Virus record (IMG/VR): IMGVR_UViG_3300005613_000035
Location: 1 to 64,000 of that record
Strand: one strand, 5' to 3'
DNA from: a virus
Length of the DNA: 64,000 nucleotides
Shown: positions 24,582-34,184 of the stretch, piece after piece
How the letters are laid out: each line of letters opens with the position of its first letter
Position numbering within the stretch: position 1 is the stretch's first letter
Program-made: the position numbers and the translations under genes
The notes under the pieces: generated by a model
The model's database searches: none
Told to the model about the DNA's origin: nothing
The model's input: the letters and a program-made list of their open reading frames with translations, nothing else

Positions 24582-26774
24582 ATGAAGCATACAATTGAGT
24601 TCATCAGGTCAGAATTTGAGAAGGAAGGGTATCAGCTTTTATCTACAGAATATATAGGAGCACATGATAAGTTAGATTGTATTTGTCCGGTAGGGCATAA
24701 GATTAAGATAACTTGGCACTCGTTTAGAAAGGGGCACAGATGTCCTGAATGTTTTGGTACTAAGAGGTACGATATAGATTTTGTTAGGCAAGAGTTTGAA
24801 AAAGAAGGATACAAGCTTTTAACGAAAGGGTATAAAAACAACAAGCAAAAGATTGAATACATTTGTTCTAATGGTCATAGGAACGAAACTACATTTCATG
24901 CTTGGTTATTAGGAACAAGATGTCCTGACTGTTATAATTTAGTTAGGGGAGAAAGTCAAAAGTTTGATATTGAATATATACGAGATGCTTTTAAGAAGGA
25001 AGGATATCAGTTATTAACTAAAAAGTATATTGGGTGCAAACAGAAGCTCAATTATATTTGTCCTAATGGCCATAGAAATTCAATGATTTGGGGTAGCTTT
25101 CAACAAGGTCATAGATGTCCTGATTGCTATAATAATACTCGTAAGGGTTTTACAAAAATGGTTACAGAAAGTATTCGAGAAGAATTTAATAAAGAAGGAT
25201 ATACCTTATTAACTAAAGAATACAGGAATACAAAACAGAAATTAAGATATATTTGTCCAAATGGCCATGAAAGAACTATTACATATGATAGTTGGCGAGC
25301 AGGATCAAGATGTAAGCTATGTGTAAATAAAAATGTAAGACATACCATTGAATATGTTAGAGCTGGATTTGAAGAAGCCGGCTATATATTGTTAACTAAA
25401 GAGTATAAGAACTGCTCACAAAAGTTGGAGTATATATGTACTGAAGGTCATACTAATAGTATGTCTTGGAATGCTTGGAGAAAAGGAGCGAGATGTCCTG
25501 ACTGTTATAATTTAGTCCGGCAATATGCAGGAAGACTTACAATAGACTTTGTAAAACAAGAATTTGAGAATGAGGGATACACACTTTTATCTACAGAATA
25601 TAGTGGAGCGCATGATAAATTAAAGGTTTTGTGTCCTGAAGGTCATGAGATAGAACTAAGATATTATTCTTTTAAACAGGGTAATAGATGCCCAATATGT
25701 TTTAATGAAGTTAGAGGAGCATCTCAAAGATTAAATATTGACTTTATAAAACAGGAGTTTAATAAAGATGGCTATCAGCTATTAACAAAGGTATATAAAA
25801 ATAATACAACAAAGTTAAAGTATATTTGTCCTAAAGGACATTATGGAAATATAACTTGGAATGCTTGGAAGAGTGGCTGTAGATGTAATAAATGTTGTAT
25901 TGTTCATTCAAAAGCTGAGAATGAAATATTTGAGTTTGTTAAAGCATATTTTCCAGATGCAATACAGGGCGATAGAACAATAATAAGTCCATTTGAACTT
26001 GATATAGTAATATCTTCAAAGCTGTACGCCATAGAATATTGTGGTTTATTTTGGCATTCTGAGTCTCAGCGTAAAGACAAGAGGTATCATCTGAACAAGT
26101 TAGAATTATGTAATAATAAGGGTTATAATTTAATTACAATTTTTGAGGATGAATGGCTACACAAAAGAAATATAGTAGAGAGTAGGCTTAAAGCTATATT
26201 AGATGTACAGGATGCTGTACGAATATATGCACGAAAATGTACAATAAAAGAAGTTAGTGCTACTGTTAAGAACGAGTTTTTAAATAAATACCATATACAA
26301 GGTGCTGACAGCTCAAGCATAAAACTTGGTGCATATTATAACAATGAGTTAGTATCCATAATGACATTCAGTAAGCCATCATTATCTAAGGGATATAAAA
26401 ACTATGTTGAAGGTACGTATGAGCTAAGCAGGTTTTGTTCTCATCCAGAATATACAGTATTAGGTATTGCGGGTAAGTTGTTAAAATATTTTACCAGAAA
26501 CTATAACTATACAGAAATATACAGTTACAGTGATAGGAGATGGTCTATAGGTAATCTGTATAACAAGTTAGGGTTTACATTTATACATAGTACAAGTCCA
26601 AATTATTGGTATGTTGTGGGAGATACAAGAAAGCACAGGTTTTTATTCAGGAAATCTGAGCTTTATAAAAAGTTAGAAGTGTTTGATCCAGAATTATCAG
26701 AGTCACAAAATATGGCTAATGCTGGCATCAACAGAATATTTGATTGTGGTAATCATAAATGGAGTTATACATAA
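24582..26774 (+). CDS. Homing-type endonuclease with seven tandem zinc-binding repeats and a Vsr/EDxHD-like nuclease domain
   Basis: 730 residues from the ATG at 24582 (Shine-Dalgarno AGGAG; an upstream in-frame ATG at 24519 lies in the promoter). Seven repeats of 59-66 residues fill 1-442 (start points 1, 63, 128, 194, 254, 319, 384). The consensus is an amphipathic helix 'DFxxxEFxKEGYxLLTKxYK', a 'KLxYICPxGH' strand, then a 'W-x-[SA]-[FW]' turn and 'G-x-RCPDCY'; C-x3-H plus C-x2-C would bind one zinc each. A nuclease domain follows: Glu446, 'FELDIVI' (Asp474), 'AIEYCGLFWHSE' (His492), 'IFEDEW' (520-525). A third domain (about 545-690: 'KLGAYYNNELVSIMTFSKP', 'SYSDRRWSIGNLY') occurs in phage Hef-like endonucleases. 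The array is a probable DNA-reading module. Confidence 0.88.
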   Translation: MKHTIEFIRSEFEKEGYQLLSTEYIGAHDKLDCICPVGHKIKITWHSFRKGHRCPECFGTKRYDIDFVRQEFEKEGYKLLTKGYKNNKQKIEYICSNGHRNETTFHAWLLGTRCPDCYNLVRGESQKFDIEYIRDAFKKEGYQLLTKKYIGCKQKLNYICPNGHRNSMIWGSFQQGHRCPDCYNNTRKGFTKMVTESIREEFNKEGYTLLTKEYRNTKQKLRYICPNGHERTITYDSWRAGSRCKLCVNKNVRHTIEYVRAGFEEAGYILLTKEYKNCSQKLEYICTEGHTNSMSWNAWRKGARCPDCYNLVRQYAGRLTIDFVKQEFENEGYTLLSTEYSGAHDKLKVLCPEGHEIELRYYSFKQGNRCPICFNEVRGASQRLNIDFIKQEFNKDGYQLLTKVYKNNTTKLKYICPKGHYGNITWNAWKSGCRCNKCCIVHSKAENEIFEFVKAYFPDAIQGDRTIISPFELDIVISSKLYAIEYCGLFWHSESQRKDKRYHLNKLELCNNKGYNLITIFEDEWLHKRNIVESRLKAILDVQDAVRIYARKCTIKEVSATVKNEFLNKYHIQGADSSSIKLGAYYNNELVSIMTFSKPSLSKGYKNYVEGTYELSRFCSHPEYTVLGIAGKLLKYFTRNYNYTEIYSYSDRRWSIGNLYNKLGFTFIHSTSPNYWYVVGDTRKHRFLFRKSELYKKLEVFDPELSESQNMANAGINRIFDCGNHKWSYT

Positions 26775-26775
26775 T

Positions 26776-27138
26776 ATGAAACTTAGAATTATGAAGACTG
26801 ATGGGTTTGAGGATGCTGTAATTTATGAAGCTGCCTGTGCATGCGGGGATAAAAGTCATAATTTAACACTTTGGTTTGAAAAAGACAAAGCTTATTCTAA
26901 CATGATCTTCTTAACTGTTTATCAAGATTTAAAATGGTCATCTGATTGGCAGATTGGTGTTATTTTTAGAATATGGAGGAGAATAAAAGCTGCGTTAAGA
27001 ATTTTATTTATAGGTTATGTTGAGGTTGATAGTGAATTTATATTTGAAGGAAAAGAGCAGATTGATGATTTCATAGCTGCATTGCAGGAAGGTAAAAAAG
27101 AAATAGGGGGGAGTAAGTATGGAGAAAGTGGCGTGTAA
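26776..27138 (+). CDS. Hypothetical protein, 120 residues
   Basis: The ATG at 26776 follows the endonuclease stop directly; an in-frame ATG at 26683 would overlap it by 92 bp. 'YEAACACGDKSHNLTLWFEK' contains a Cys-x-Cys pair, and the C-terminal half alternates beta strands and a basic helix ('RIWRRIKAALRILFIGYVEV'). No family is recognised. It overlaps the next small gene by 20 bp. Confidence 0.65.
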   Translation: MKLRIMKTDGFEDAVIYEAACACGDKSHNLTLWFEKDKAYSNMIFLTVYQDLKWSSDWQIGVIFRIWRRIKAALRILFIGYVEVDSEFIFEGKEQIDDFIAALQEGKKEIGGSKYGESGV

Positions 27139-27310
27139 GAATTGTAAATGTATGGGTATTCCAGGTACAAAGTGTAGGTGTTGTAGTAATAAAATACCCG
27201 ATTTAGCGGTTGAAGAGAATACGTATTTAAAAGAGGAAGAAATAGTAGAGGAAGAAATAGTAGAGGAAGAAGTGTTGGAAGAAGAGAAAGATAACATATA
27301 TTTCAAATAA
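27119..27310 (+). CDS. Cys-rich zinc-knuckle protein with acidic tail
   Basis: 63 residues in two parts. The first has six Cys in 'CKNCKCMGIPGTKCRCC' (residues 6-22), a likely zinc knuckle. The second is nearly all Glu with short hydrophobics ('EEEIVEEEIVEEEVLEEEKD'), a threefold near-repeat of a short acidic unit. Shine-Dalgarno GGGGGGAG. It lies before the tail chaperone genes; acidic tails can shield sticky tail proteins during assembly, but that is speculation. Confidence 0.6.
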   Translation: MEKVACKNCKCMGIPGTKCRCCSNKIPDLAVEENTYLKEEEIVEEEIVEEEVLEEEKDNIYFK

Positions 27311-27324
27311 AAGGAATTAGACAC

Positions 27325-27750
27325 ATGACAGATAAAAAGAAAAATAAGAAAAGTGAGGAAGAGGTTTTATTCCCAGAAGCTAAATTTGGTGGATTTGAAG
27401 TTAAGCCTTGGTCATTCGGGATACTGTTTGAAATTTCTGGTTTGTTAGATGAGGTTTTAGAAAAAGTAGAAGAGAAGGGTTTGTTTGATATGTTTAATAG
27501 TGATACTATATCTTATCTATCAATGGTTAAAGTATTCACTATAGCTAGCCCGCAAATATTGAAAATCATATCAATAACTCTTAATGAAGATGAAGAGAAG
27601 ATTAAAGAACTTAGTATGGAAGATGGAATTAATATTGCTATTGAAATCACACGGCAGAATTGGACCATCTTAAAAAACGTATTGACCCCAGTGTTCCTGG
27701 GGGTTCAAGAAAAAATAGGGGAACTACCAAACGAAGAAAAACCCAGCTAA
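27325..27750 (+). CDS. Tail assembly chaperone, short product (gpG-like)
   Basis: 141 residues: 'FGGFEVKPWSFGILFEISGL' and a mostly helical body. Long-tailed phages encode two overlapping chaperones before the tape measure gene, linked by a -1 ribosomal frameshift; here the slippery heptamer AAAAAAC is at 27672-27678, in the correct phase (TTA AAA AAC), with a stem-loop just downstream. The frame 0 product ends at 27750. It binds the tape measure protein while the tube forms. Confidence 0.82.
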   Translation: MTDKKKNKKSEEEVLFPEAKFGGFEVKPWSFGILFEISGLLDEVLEKVEEKGLFDMFNSDTISYLSMVKVFTIASPQILKIISITLNEDEEKIKELSMEDGINIAIEITRQNWTILKNVLTPVFLGVQEKIGELPNEEKPS

Positions 27751-28097
27751 CTCTTGCTAATATATTTACAACGCTTTTACAAAATAATATTGGTGAGTCC
27801 CTCCAAGATTTAAAATACAATTTTACAATAGACCAGATATACCTGTTTTATGAAAAGTGTAAACAGACGGAGTTGGATAATAATAGAATGCAGGCTATTA
27901 TTCAATCAAGAGTACGCTATTGTTTTTCACCATCTTATAACAAGACAGAACCAAGAAAGAAGTCTAGAGACTGGAAAAAGTTTATGGATAGCTTAGATTG
28001 GGATAAAATAAGTAAGAAGCATGAGAAACCAGATCCAAAAGTATTGAAGTCTGTATTTATGGGGTTTGGTATACCAGTCAAGAAAAAGGGTGTGTAA
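27660..28097 (+). CDS. Tail assembly chaperone, frameshift extension (T part of gpGT)
   Basis: This frame is -1 relative to the preceding gene and overlaps it by 91 bp. It has an internal ATG at 27660, but the likely product is the fusion made by slippage at AAAAAAC (27672-27678), after which reading continues from 27679 as R-I-D-P-S-V-P-G-G and on to 28097. The T part is basic and helical ('LQDLKYNFTIDQIYLFYEKC', 'KPDPKVLKSVFMGFGIPVKK'). In lambda the extended form recruits tail tube subunits to the tape measure complex. Confidence 0.78.
   Translation: MDHLKKRIDPSVPGGSRKNRGTTKRRKTQLTLANIFTTLLQNNIGESLQDLKYNFTIDQIYLFYEKCKQTELDNNRMQAIIQSRVRYCFSPSYNKTEPRKKSRDWKKFMDSLDWDKISKKHEKPDPKVLKSVFMGFGIPVKKKGV
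27672..27708 (+). promoter_or_regulatory. Programmed -1 ribosomal frameshift signal
   Basis: The slippery site is A AAA AAC (27672-27678) in the frame of the gpG-like gene. After a 3-base spacer a hairpin begins: TTGACCCCAG (27682-27691), loop TGTTC, then CTGGGG (27697-27702) and TCAA (27705-27708) with a two-base bulge. Site, phase, stem and a conserved place before the tape measure gene all agree. Confidence 0.85.
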
Positions 28098-28103
28098 TAG
28101 TAT

Positions 28104-31100
28104 ATGACAACTAATGTTGGTGGCGTATCTATAGGTATCTTTGCGGATGTCCGTAGTCTTAGAGATGGTGTTAAGACTTCCATTGCTGAGCTTGATAGTT
28201 TTAGGAAGAGACTAAACAAGATTAGGCTAGCTGGTGCTATAACAGGAGATCCATTCTCAGCTACTAAAAAGTATATGAAGGAAGCTACGGCTGGGTTGAA
28301 TAGGGTATTTTCTAAATGGTCTGATAATGTATCCGCTACTGAAAATAAAATGAGTAGGATAGCTAAAGCATCTGCGAGAAATGCTGAAAGTGTTATCAAA
28401 GACTTTGGTAAAATTACTACTCATATTGAAGCTTCTGGCAACAAGCTTGAAGCTTGGGTTGACATATTAAAGAAAGTACAGCAAGGCTCCCCCAATATGG
28501 CTAAATTGGTGGAGAAAGATACTGGTATACTAAGTAAAACAGGCAGCCCTTTAATGGGGGCTGCTTGGCAAAAAAAGTTAAAAGCAGACCCTGAAGCTCA
28601 AAAATCATTTCAAGAATTTATAAATAGCTTTAAAGGTTTTACTAGAACTGCGGATGCAATTGTATCAGATTTTGAGAAGAAGATGCAGCATAAAACTGGT
28701 GTAACTTATGCACAGTTTAAAGCATTCTTAGCTAATATGAGTGCTGAAATAACTTCTTCCCCTCTCATAGCAGAATTAGAAGCTATGACTGGAAAAATAG
28801 CAAAAAGTTTTAAGGTAGATGCTGCTTTTAGAACTGCACAAAGAATGATTACTGCGTCAGATCCTAAAATAGTAGAAGAAGAAAGAATTGGTAGGCTTCA
28901 GGATTTAAGAGAAAAAGAATTAAAGTTAAGTGCTGAGATAAAAGCTGGTATTAAAGTAAGAGAGAATAAGTTAGCTCTTGTTAGAAACTTATTGGAAAAG
29001 GAAAAAGAAGGTGGCGTAATAAGCGAGGGGCAGCGTGCCTTTTTAAGAGAGCAAGCTGCTGCTGAAAGAGCACTTATAAACCAGAAAGAATTAAGGATAG
29101 AGCAACACAAGAAAGAAACTGCTGAGGTTAATAAGTTAAGTAAAGCCTTGGAGTATACCGCTGCCAGGGAAGCTCGAAGAAAAGGTGTTAGTGTTAGTGG
29201 TGAAGCGCTTCCACCTAAAGAGATGATAACAGGAGAGCCTAATAGAATACTGCAAGAAAGAGTAAAGTTAATTCTTGCTTCAAGACTTGAGATAGGTAAA
29301 GCAAAAGAAGCAATAAGCCAGAACTTCCAAATAGAAAAAAACAGATTAGTTGTTATACAAGCATTAAATAGATTAAAAAAAGCTGGTGTAGAAATATCAA
29401 AAGGGGAGATACTGGCTCAAGAATTAGCGAGCAAGCAAGCTAAGTATAAGGAAGAAATAGCTGATGCTTCAAATATTATTAAGGCTCGTGAACGTCAGGT
29501 AGCTACTTTAAATAAACTTACAGTAGCTGAAACCAAACTTAGAACCGAGATAAAAGCTGGTATTAAAGTAAGAGAGAATAAGTTAGCTCTTGTTAGAAAT
29601 TTACAAACCAGAGAAAAAGAGGGTGGAAGATTAAACGAAGAGCAGGCCGACTTCTTGAAAAGTCAGGCTGCTACTGAAAGAGCACTTATAAACCAGAAAG
29701 AATTAAGGATAGAGCAACACAAGAAAGAAGTTGCAGCACTTAAAAAAGTAAGAGTTGAGTTAGAGCTTACAGATGCTATTAAAGGTAAGCAGGCAGGATT
29801 TAAAGCAAGAGGTATTACACCTACAAGACAACTTTCAACTGAGGATACTACAAGTGTTTATAAGAAAAGTGCAGATTTAATAAAGTCTGCTAATCAAGAA
29901 ATAGCTAAAGCATATAAGTTAATAGAAAAGAACTTTAATGTTGAGAAGAACAGACTTGTCATCATACGTAAGTTGAATGAATTAAAGGGGTATGGTGTAA
30001 GAATATCAAAAGCTGAATTGCAGGCACAAACAAAATTATATAACAAAGATACCTACACAAGAGAATTAAAGGATGCAGGAGATTTAAATAAAGCCCGTGA
30101 AAGACAAGTAGCTACATCAGAAAAGCTTGTTATAGCTGAAGCTAAGCTAAGAGCTGAAAGAAAAGTTGGTATTGGTGTTCAAGAGTTTAGGAATAACCTT
30201 GCAAAAATTTATCAGCAGCGGCAGGCGAACGGTGAAGTACTGTTAAATAAAGAAGTAGCAGCTTTAAATAAATACAATAAGTCCCTTAAACGAGGAGGAT
30301 TTTTATCTAAAGATTGGTTTAAGCAAAGGGCAGGATGGTTTATTCAGCTACGAGCGTTCTGGGGAATTTATAGAGCGGCATCAGAAGCATTCACGGCTGT
30401 TAAGAAGTTTGAAGAAGAGCTTAAGAATTTACAAGCTGTAACAAAATCTACAAGTGCTCAGCTAGCAAACATGAAGGATATTTCAATTGCTCTTGGTAAA
30501 ACAATGTCAGTTGAGCTTACAACTATAGCTAGTGGTATGGTTAAGTTAGGACAAGCAGGTTTAGATGTTGTTGAAACCTCAAGTGCTATAAAGGATGTAA
30601 CTACACTAGCTGTTGCTACTATGACAGATATGACTACAGCAAGTGATTTAGTAACAACAGCTATGAAAGCTTGGGGCGAAGAAACTGATGATACAGCTCT
30701 TGTAGTAGATATACTTGCAAATACTGTAAACAGATCAAAAGTTACAATTGATGGATTATCTACAGCACTTCAGTATGTAACTGGTGTTGCACCACAGGTT
30801 GGTATGTCGTTCAAGGAAACTTCTGGTGTAATTGGTATACTTGCTAATCAAGGTATAAAATTAAGTAAAGTAGGTACAGGATTAAGATCGTTATTAGGGG
30901 AATTGCTAAGACCATCTAAAAGATTCACGTCAGAATTACACAAGGTAGGTCTTACCTTGAGTGATATAGATGTTAAAACTAGAGGATTTACTTCTGTACT
31001 CGAAGATTTACAGGCTAGTGGATTTGATGCAACCAGTGCATTTAAAGGTTTGGATCGTAGAGCTGCGTCTGCTATTTCAGCTCTTATTTCACAAGCTGGA

Positions 31101-34100
31101 AGTGTAAGAGAGTTTTCTGAATCTTTATCTGACGCTGGTTCTGCAGCTACTATGGCGTCAACTCAAATGGAATCCTTGAATAGTAAGATAACTATTACAA
31201 AAAATAAAATAAATATTCTTGCATCACAGATATACGATTTTGCTACACCTCTTATGAAGTTGGGTACTGATGTATTAGGGGGAGTTGTTACAGGTCTTAC
31301 AGAAATGGATTCTAAGATTGTACATGTTATAAGTACATTAACTACTGGTGGTATTATACTATTAATTTCTGGTTTAACATATTGGTTATACTCATCAATT
31401 AAAGCATTCTACATATTTTCAGTAGGAGTAGGTAACGCTACAACTGTACTTGGCTTTTTTGCAATAGGATTAACAAAAGTAAGAGAAGTACTTGCATTCT
31501 TAGTTACAGGTCCTGGTGCTATTATAGGTATATCAGTTGCTCTTCTTGTTACATTAGTAGCACATATTGCAAAGTCAACTTATGCGTTAAGTGACTTAGC
31601 TAAGAAAGCAGTAGAAAGTAGAAATAAATTTTACAAACTTAATGCTGAGTATGAAAACTTTAAGGATCTAACTGAAAAGTATACTAAAGCAGTAAAGGAG
31701 CACAATTATGAGCAAGCAAGAAAAATTGCTGCTATGGATAAAGAACTTAATAGTATACATTTACTTGGATTAGAAGAAGACGAACAGATAAAGAGAATTA
31801 AAAAGATAACAGAATTAAAGAAAGAATTATCTGAACAGCAGCTAAGATCTGCACGTGAAAACGAAGCTGCAATGGCAAATTTAACAGCAAGCCAGGCTTT
31901 ACAAGATGTTACAGGAATAACACCATCAGCGGAATCTACGGACGTATACGGTGTAAGTGGAACTCCAGCACGTTCTTTAGATGAGAGAAGAGCTGATGCA
32001 GATAAGAAATTACAGAGAGTATTTGCTACTATGCGAAACTCTGCTGATGTTATTATAAGTAAGAATAAAGATGTTAGTGTAAGTGTTAAAGATATTATAC
32101 TTCAGTTAAAGATAGCAGGATATTCTTATGATACTATAAAAGAAGCTGCTATTGTGGCAGGAAGTGCTGAAAGAAATAGGTTTATTGAGTTTGAAGACTA
32201 TTTAAAAGAACAGCTTAAGATACAAGAGGTGCTTAATACAAAAGCTAGAGAGTGGAAAAAGATTGCGGAAGAAGTAGATAAGATAGATAAAGCAGGCGGT
32301 GTTAAAAAAGGTCAGGATTTAACGTATATTTTAGATTTAATGGTAGACGCTAATGTAGAACTACAAAACTTTAAGAAAAATTATAGTGGTCTTTTTAAGA
32401 AACTAAAAAAAGGATTTAAAGACGATCCCCAAACTGCTCTCAAATTTTCTAAAGCAGTAACGGAAACTTTAGGTAAAACTACTATGGAGACTGTTACTGA
32501 AATAAAAGAAATGTTTAAAAAATCTAAGATTTTGGAACCATTTCTTGGGGATATGGAAAAAGCTAAGGCATCTTTAGTAACACTTGTTAGAGCGTTTAGA
32601 CTTAATAGTCTTCAAGAAGCTTTAGGGGGATTTTTAGATGCCAAATCAGTAGATGATATGAATGTAAAGATAGCTCAGTTTGCTGAAAAAGTAGAGTTAA
32701 TAGGTAAAAAGAGAATAGGTGTAGAGAGTGAAATAACAGCAATACTTAAAGAAGCAGCCGGATTATTAAAAGGATATGGATTAACATCTAAACAAATAAT
32801 TGAAATTGAAAAGTTAAGAGCTGAAGCTATTAGAAAAACACGTATAGAATATAGCAAAACATTAGATATAGAAAACAGAGGACTCCAAGCTAGTATTGAC
32901 AAATTTAGAGGTGTTAATGAATTTGAAAGAAAAAGGACAGAGCTTAGAGCTAAATTTTTAGAGGATGAAATGAAAGCTCAAGATGCTATTGGCGTTCTTG
33001 AGGAAAAGAAGAGCAGAACACCACAGGAAGAGGATAATTTAAAAAGAGCAAAAGATAACATAAATCTTCTTAGACTTAATAATTCCTTAGCAGAAGAAAG
33101 AATAACAATTGAGGAAGAAATATATAGAATACGTGATAAAACTGAAGCTAAGCTGATAGAAAATACTAAAAAGCGTATTCAACTTGAAATAGATGAGCCT
33201 ACTAATAAGCTTGCTATGATAGAACTTGAGAAGGAAGCTATAGATTTAAAGCTTAAGGAATCCTATTTAATACAAGACCTTGAAATTACAGGTAAAGAAC
33301 AGTATGATCTTCAGAAAGATATAAATAAACTTGAGGCTGATAAATTAAAGATACGTGAAAAGCAGAAACGTGCAGCAAGTATTATGTATGACATAACTGG
33401 TAGAATGAAAGACCAGATGCAGAACTTTCATGACATTATGACAGAGGTTGGTGTAATGTTTGCTACTGGTATGGCATCAGGTCTTGGTAGTACAATGTCT
33501 GACTTTGCTGGTGGATTTCAAGAGCAGCAACAAGAGGTTAAAAATCTTAAGGGTGAGTTAGCAGATTTAGATAATGAATACCAGGACGCTCTATCTGATG
33601 GAAACATGGAGAGAGCACAGGAAATAGCGGATGAAATGGCTAGACTCCGTAAAAATATTGATGATCTTGAAGATCCAATACATAATTTAAAGGAAGCGTT
33701 TAAGGATTTCTTTAAAAGTTTGATTGATGATATACGAGCTGCTTTAAGTCAATGGATTGCTATGCAAGCTGTTATGGGTATTGTTAACTCAGTTGCTGGT
33801 GCTTGGCAAAATCCAGGTTATACAGGGGGTAATTTTTCGCCGTACGTGGCAGCACATGGTGGCGTTTTACCAAGAATAGATGCGTTTCAGAGCTTTAGCT
33901 CTGGTGGACTTACAGGGAACCCAACCCTTGCATTGTTAGGTGATAACAAAAGTGGTAGAGAACTGGTAATTCCTGAAGAGAATATTCAAAAGGATAGCGT
34001 TCATGGTTATACTCGTGCTACTGATAATAAACAACCAATTAATGTAATTAATGTTTTAACGAAAGATGATATTGTTGGTGTTATGAGTGGGGCATCAGGA

Positions 34101-34175
34101 GAGCGAGTAATTTTAAATACTATAGGTAAGGATCTTAGGTCTAATGGTCCAATATCAAAAAGATTAAGAGTGTAG
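28104..34175 (+). CDS. Tail tape measure protein
   Basis: 2023 residues, the longest gene here; the tape measure sets tail length (about 0.15 nm per residue in known phages, so roughly 300 nm if that rule holds). The N-terminal 750 residues are coiled coil with a 204-residue unit present twice and a weaker third copy. A TP901/PhageMin_tail-type domain follows (about 770-1000: 'LKNLQAVTKSTSAQLANM', 'SGMVKLGQAGLDVVETSS', 'GVIGILANQGIKLSKVGTGL'), then hydrophobic segments around 1070-1155, more coiled coil, and a Gly-rich C-terminus ('AHGGVLPRIDAFQSFSSGGL', 'ALLGDNKSGRELVIPEENI') typical of the processed tail end. Confidence 0.95.
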   Translation: MTTNVGGVSIGIFADVRSLRDGVKTSIAELDSFRKRLNKIRLAGAITGDPFSATKKYMKEATAGLNRVFSKWSDNVSATENKMSRIAKASARNAESVIKDFGKITTHIEASGNKLEAWVDILKKVQQGSPNMAKLVEKDTGILSKTGSPLMGAAWQKKLKADPEAQKSFQEFINSFKGFTRTADAIVSDFEKKMQHKTGVTYAQFKAFLANMSAEITSSPLIAELEAMTGKIAKSFKVDAAFRTAQRMITASDPKIVEEERIGRLQDLREKELKLSAEIKAGIKVRENKLALVRNLLEKEKEGGVISEGQRAFLREQAAAERALINQKELRIEQHKKETAEVNKLSKALEYTAAREARRKGVSVSGEALPPKEMITGEPNRILQERVKLILASRLEIGKAKEAISQNFQIEKNRLVVIQALNRLKKAGVEISKGEILAQELASKQAKYKEEIADASNIIKARERQVATLNKLTVAETKLRTEIKAGIKVRENKLALVRNLQTREKEGGRLNEEQADFLKSQAATERALINQKELRIEQHKKEVAALKKVRVELELTDAIKGKQAGFKARGITPTRQLSTEDTTSVYKKSADLIKSANQEIAKAYKLIEKNFNVEKNRLVIIRKLNELKGYGVRISKAELQAQTKLYNKDTYTRELKDAGDLNKARERQVATSEKLVIAEAKLRAERKVGIGVQEFRNNLAKIYQQRQANGEVLLNKEVAALNKYNKSLKRGGFLSKDWFKQRAGWFIQLRAFWGIYRAASEAFTAVKKFEEELKNLQAVTKSTSAQLANMKDISIALGKTMSVELTTIASGMVKLGQAGLDVVETSSAIKDVTTLAVATMTDMTTASDLVTTAMKAWGEETDDTALVVDILANTVNRSKVTIDGLSTALQYVTGVAPQVGMSFKETSGVIGILANQGIKLSKVGTGLRSLLGELLRPSKRFTSELHKVGLTLSDIDVKTRGFTSVLEDLQASGFDATSAFKGLDRRAASAISALISQAGSVREFSESLSDAGSAATMASTQMESLNSKITITKNKINILASQIYDFATPLMKLGTDVLGGVVTGLTEMDSKIVHVISTLTTGGIILLISGLTYWLYSSIKAFYIFSVGVGNATTVLGFFAIGLTKVREVLAFLVTGPGAIIGISVALLVTLVAHIAKSTYALSDLAKKAVESRNKFYKLNAEYENFKDLTEKYTKAVKEHNYEQARKIAAMDKELNSIHLLGLEEDEQIKRIKKITELKKELSEQQLRSARENEAAMANLTASQALQDVTGITPSAESTDVYGVSGTPARSLDERRADADKKLQRVFATMRNSADVIISKNKDVSVSVKDIILQLKIAGYSYDTIKEAAIVAGSAERNRFIEFEDYLKEQLKIQEVLNTKAREWKKIAEEVDKIDKAGGVKKGQDLTYILDLMVDANVELQNFKKNYSGLFKKLKKGFKDDPQTALKFSKAVTETLGKTTMETVTEIKEMFKKSKILEPFLGDMEKAKASLVTLVRAFRLNSLQEALGGFLDAKSVDDMNVKIAQFAEKVELIGKKRIGVESEITAILKEAAGLLKGYGLTSKQIIEIEKLRAEAIRKTRIEYSKTLDIENRGLQASIDKFRGVNEFERKRTELRAKFLEDEMKAQDAIGVLEEKKSRTPQEEDNLKRAKDNINLLRLNNSLAEERITIEEEIYRIRDKTEAKLIENTKKRIQLEIDEPTNKLAMIELEKEAIDLKLKESYLIQDLEITGKEQYDLQKDINKLEADKLKIREKQKRAASIMYDITGRMKDQMQNFHDIMTEVGVMFATGMASGLGSTMSDFAGGFQEQQQEVKNLKGELADLDNEYQDALSDGNMERAQEIADEMARLRKNIDDLEDPIHNLKEAFKDFFKSLIDDIRAALSQWIAMQAVMGIVNSVAGAWQNPGYTGGNFSPYVAAHGGVLPRIDAFQSFSSGGLTGNPTLALLGDNKSGRELVIPEENIQKDSVHGYTRATDNKQPINVINVLTKDDIVGVMSGASGERVILNTIGKDLRSNGPISKRLRV
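28935..30185 (+). repeat. 612-bp in-frame tandem duplication inside the tape measure gene
   Basis: The stretch starting GAGATAAAAGCTGGTATT occurs at 28935 and again at 29547, exactly 612 bp (204 codons) apart, with long identical runs in both copies. A second anchor, GAAAGAGCACTTATAAACC, recurs at the same spacing. A third, diverged copy begins near 30156 (609 bp further). Because the offsets are whole codons the frame is preserved, so the repeats lengthen the coiled coil and thus the tail. Confidence 0.85.
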
Positions 34176-34184
34176 GAGAATAGT

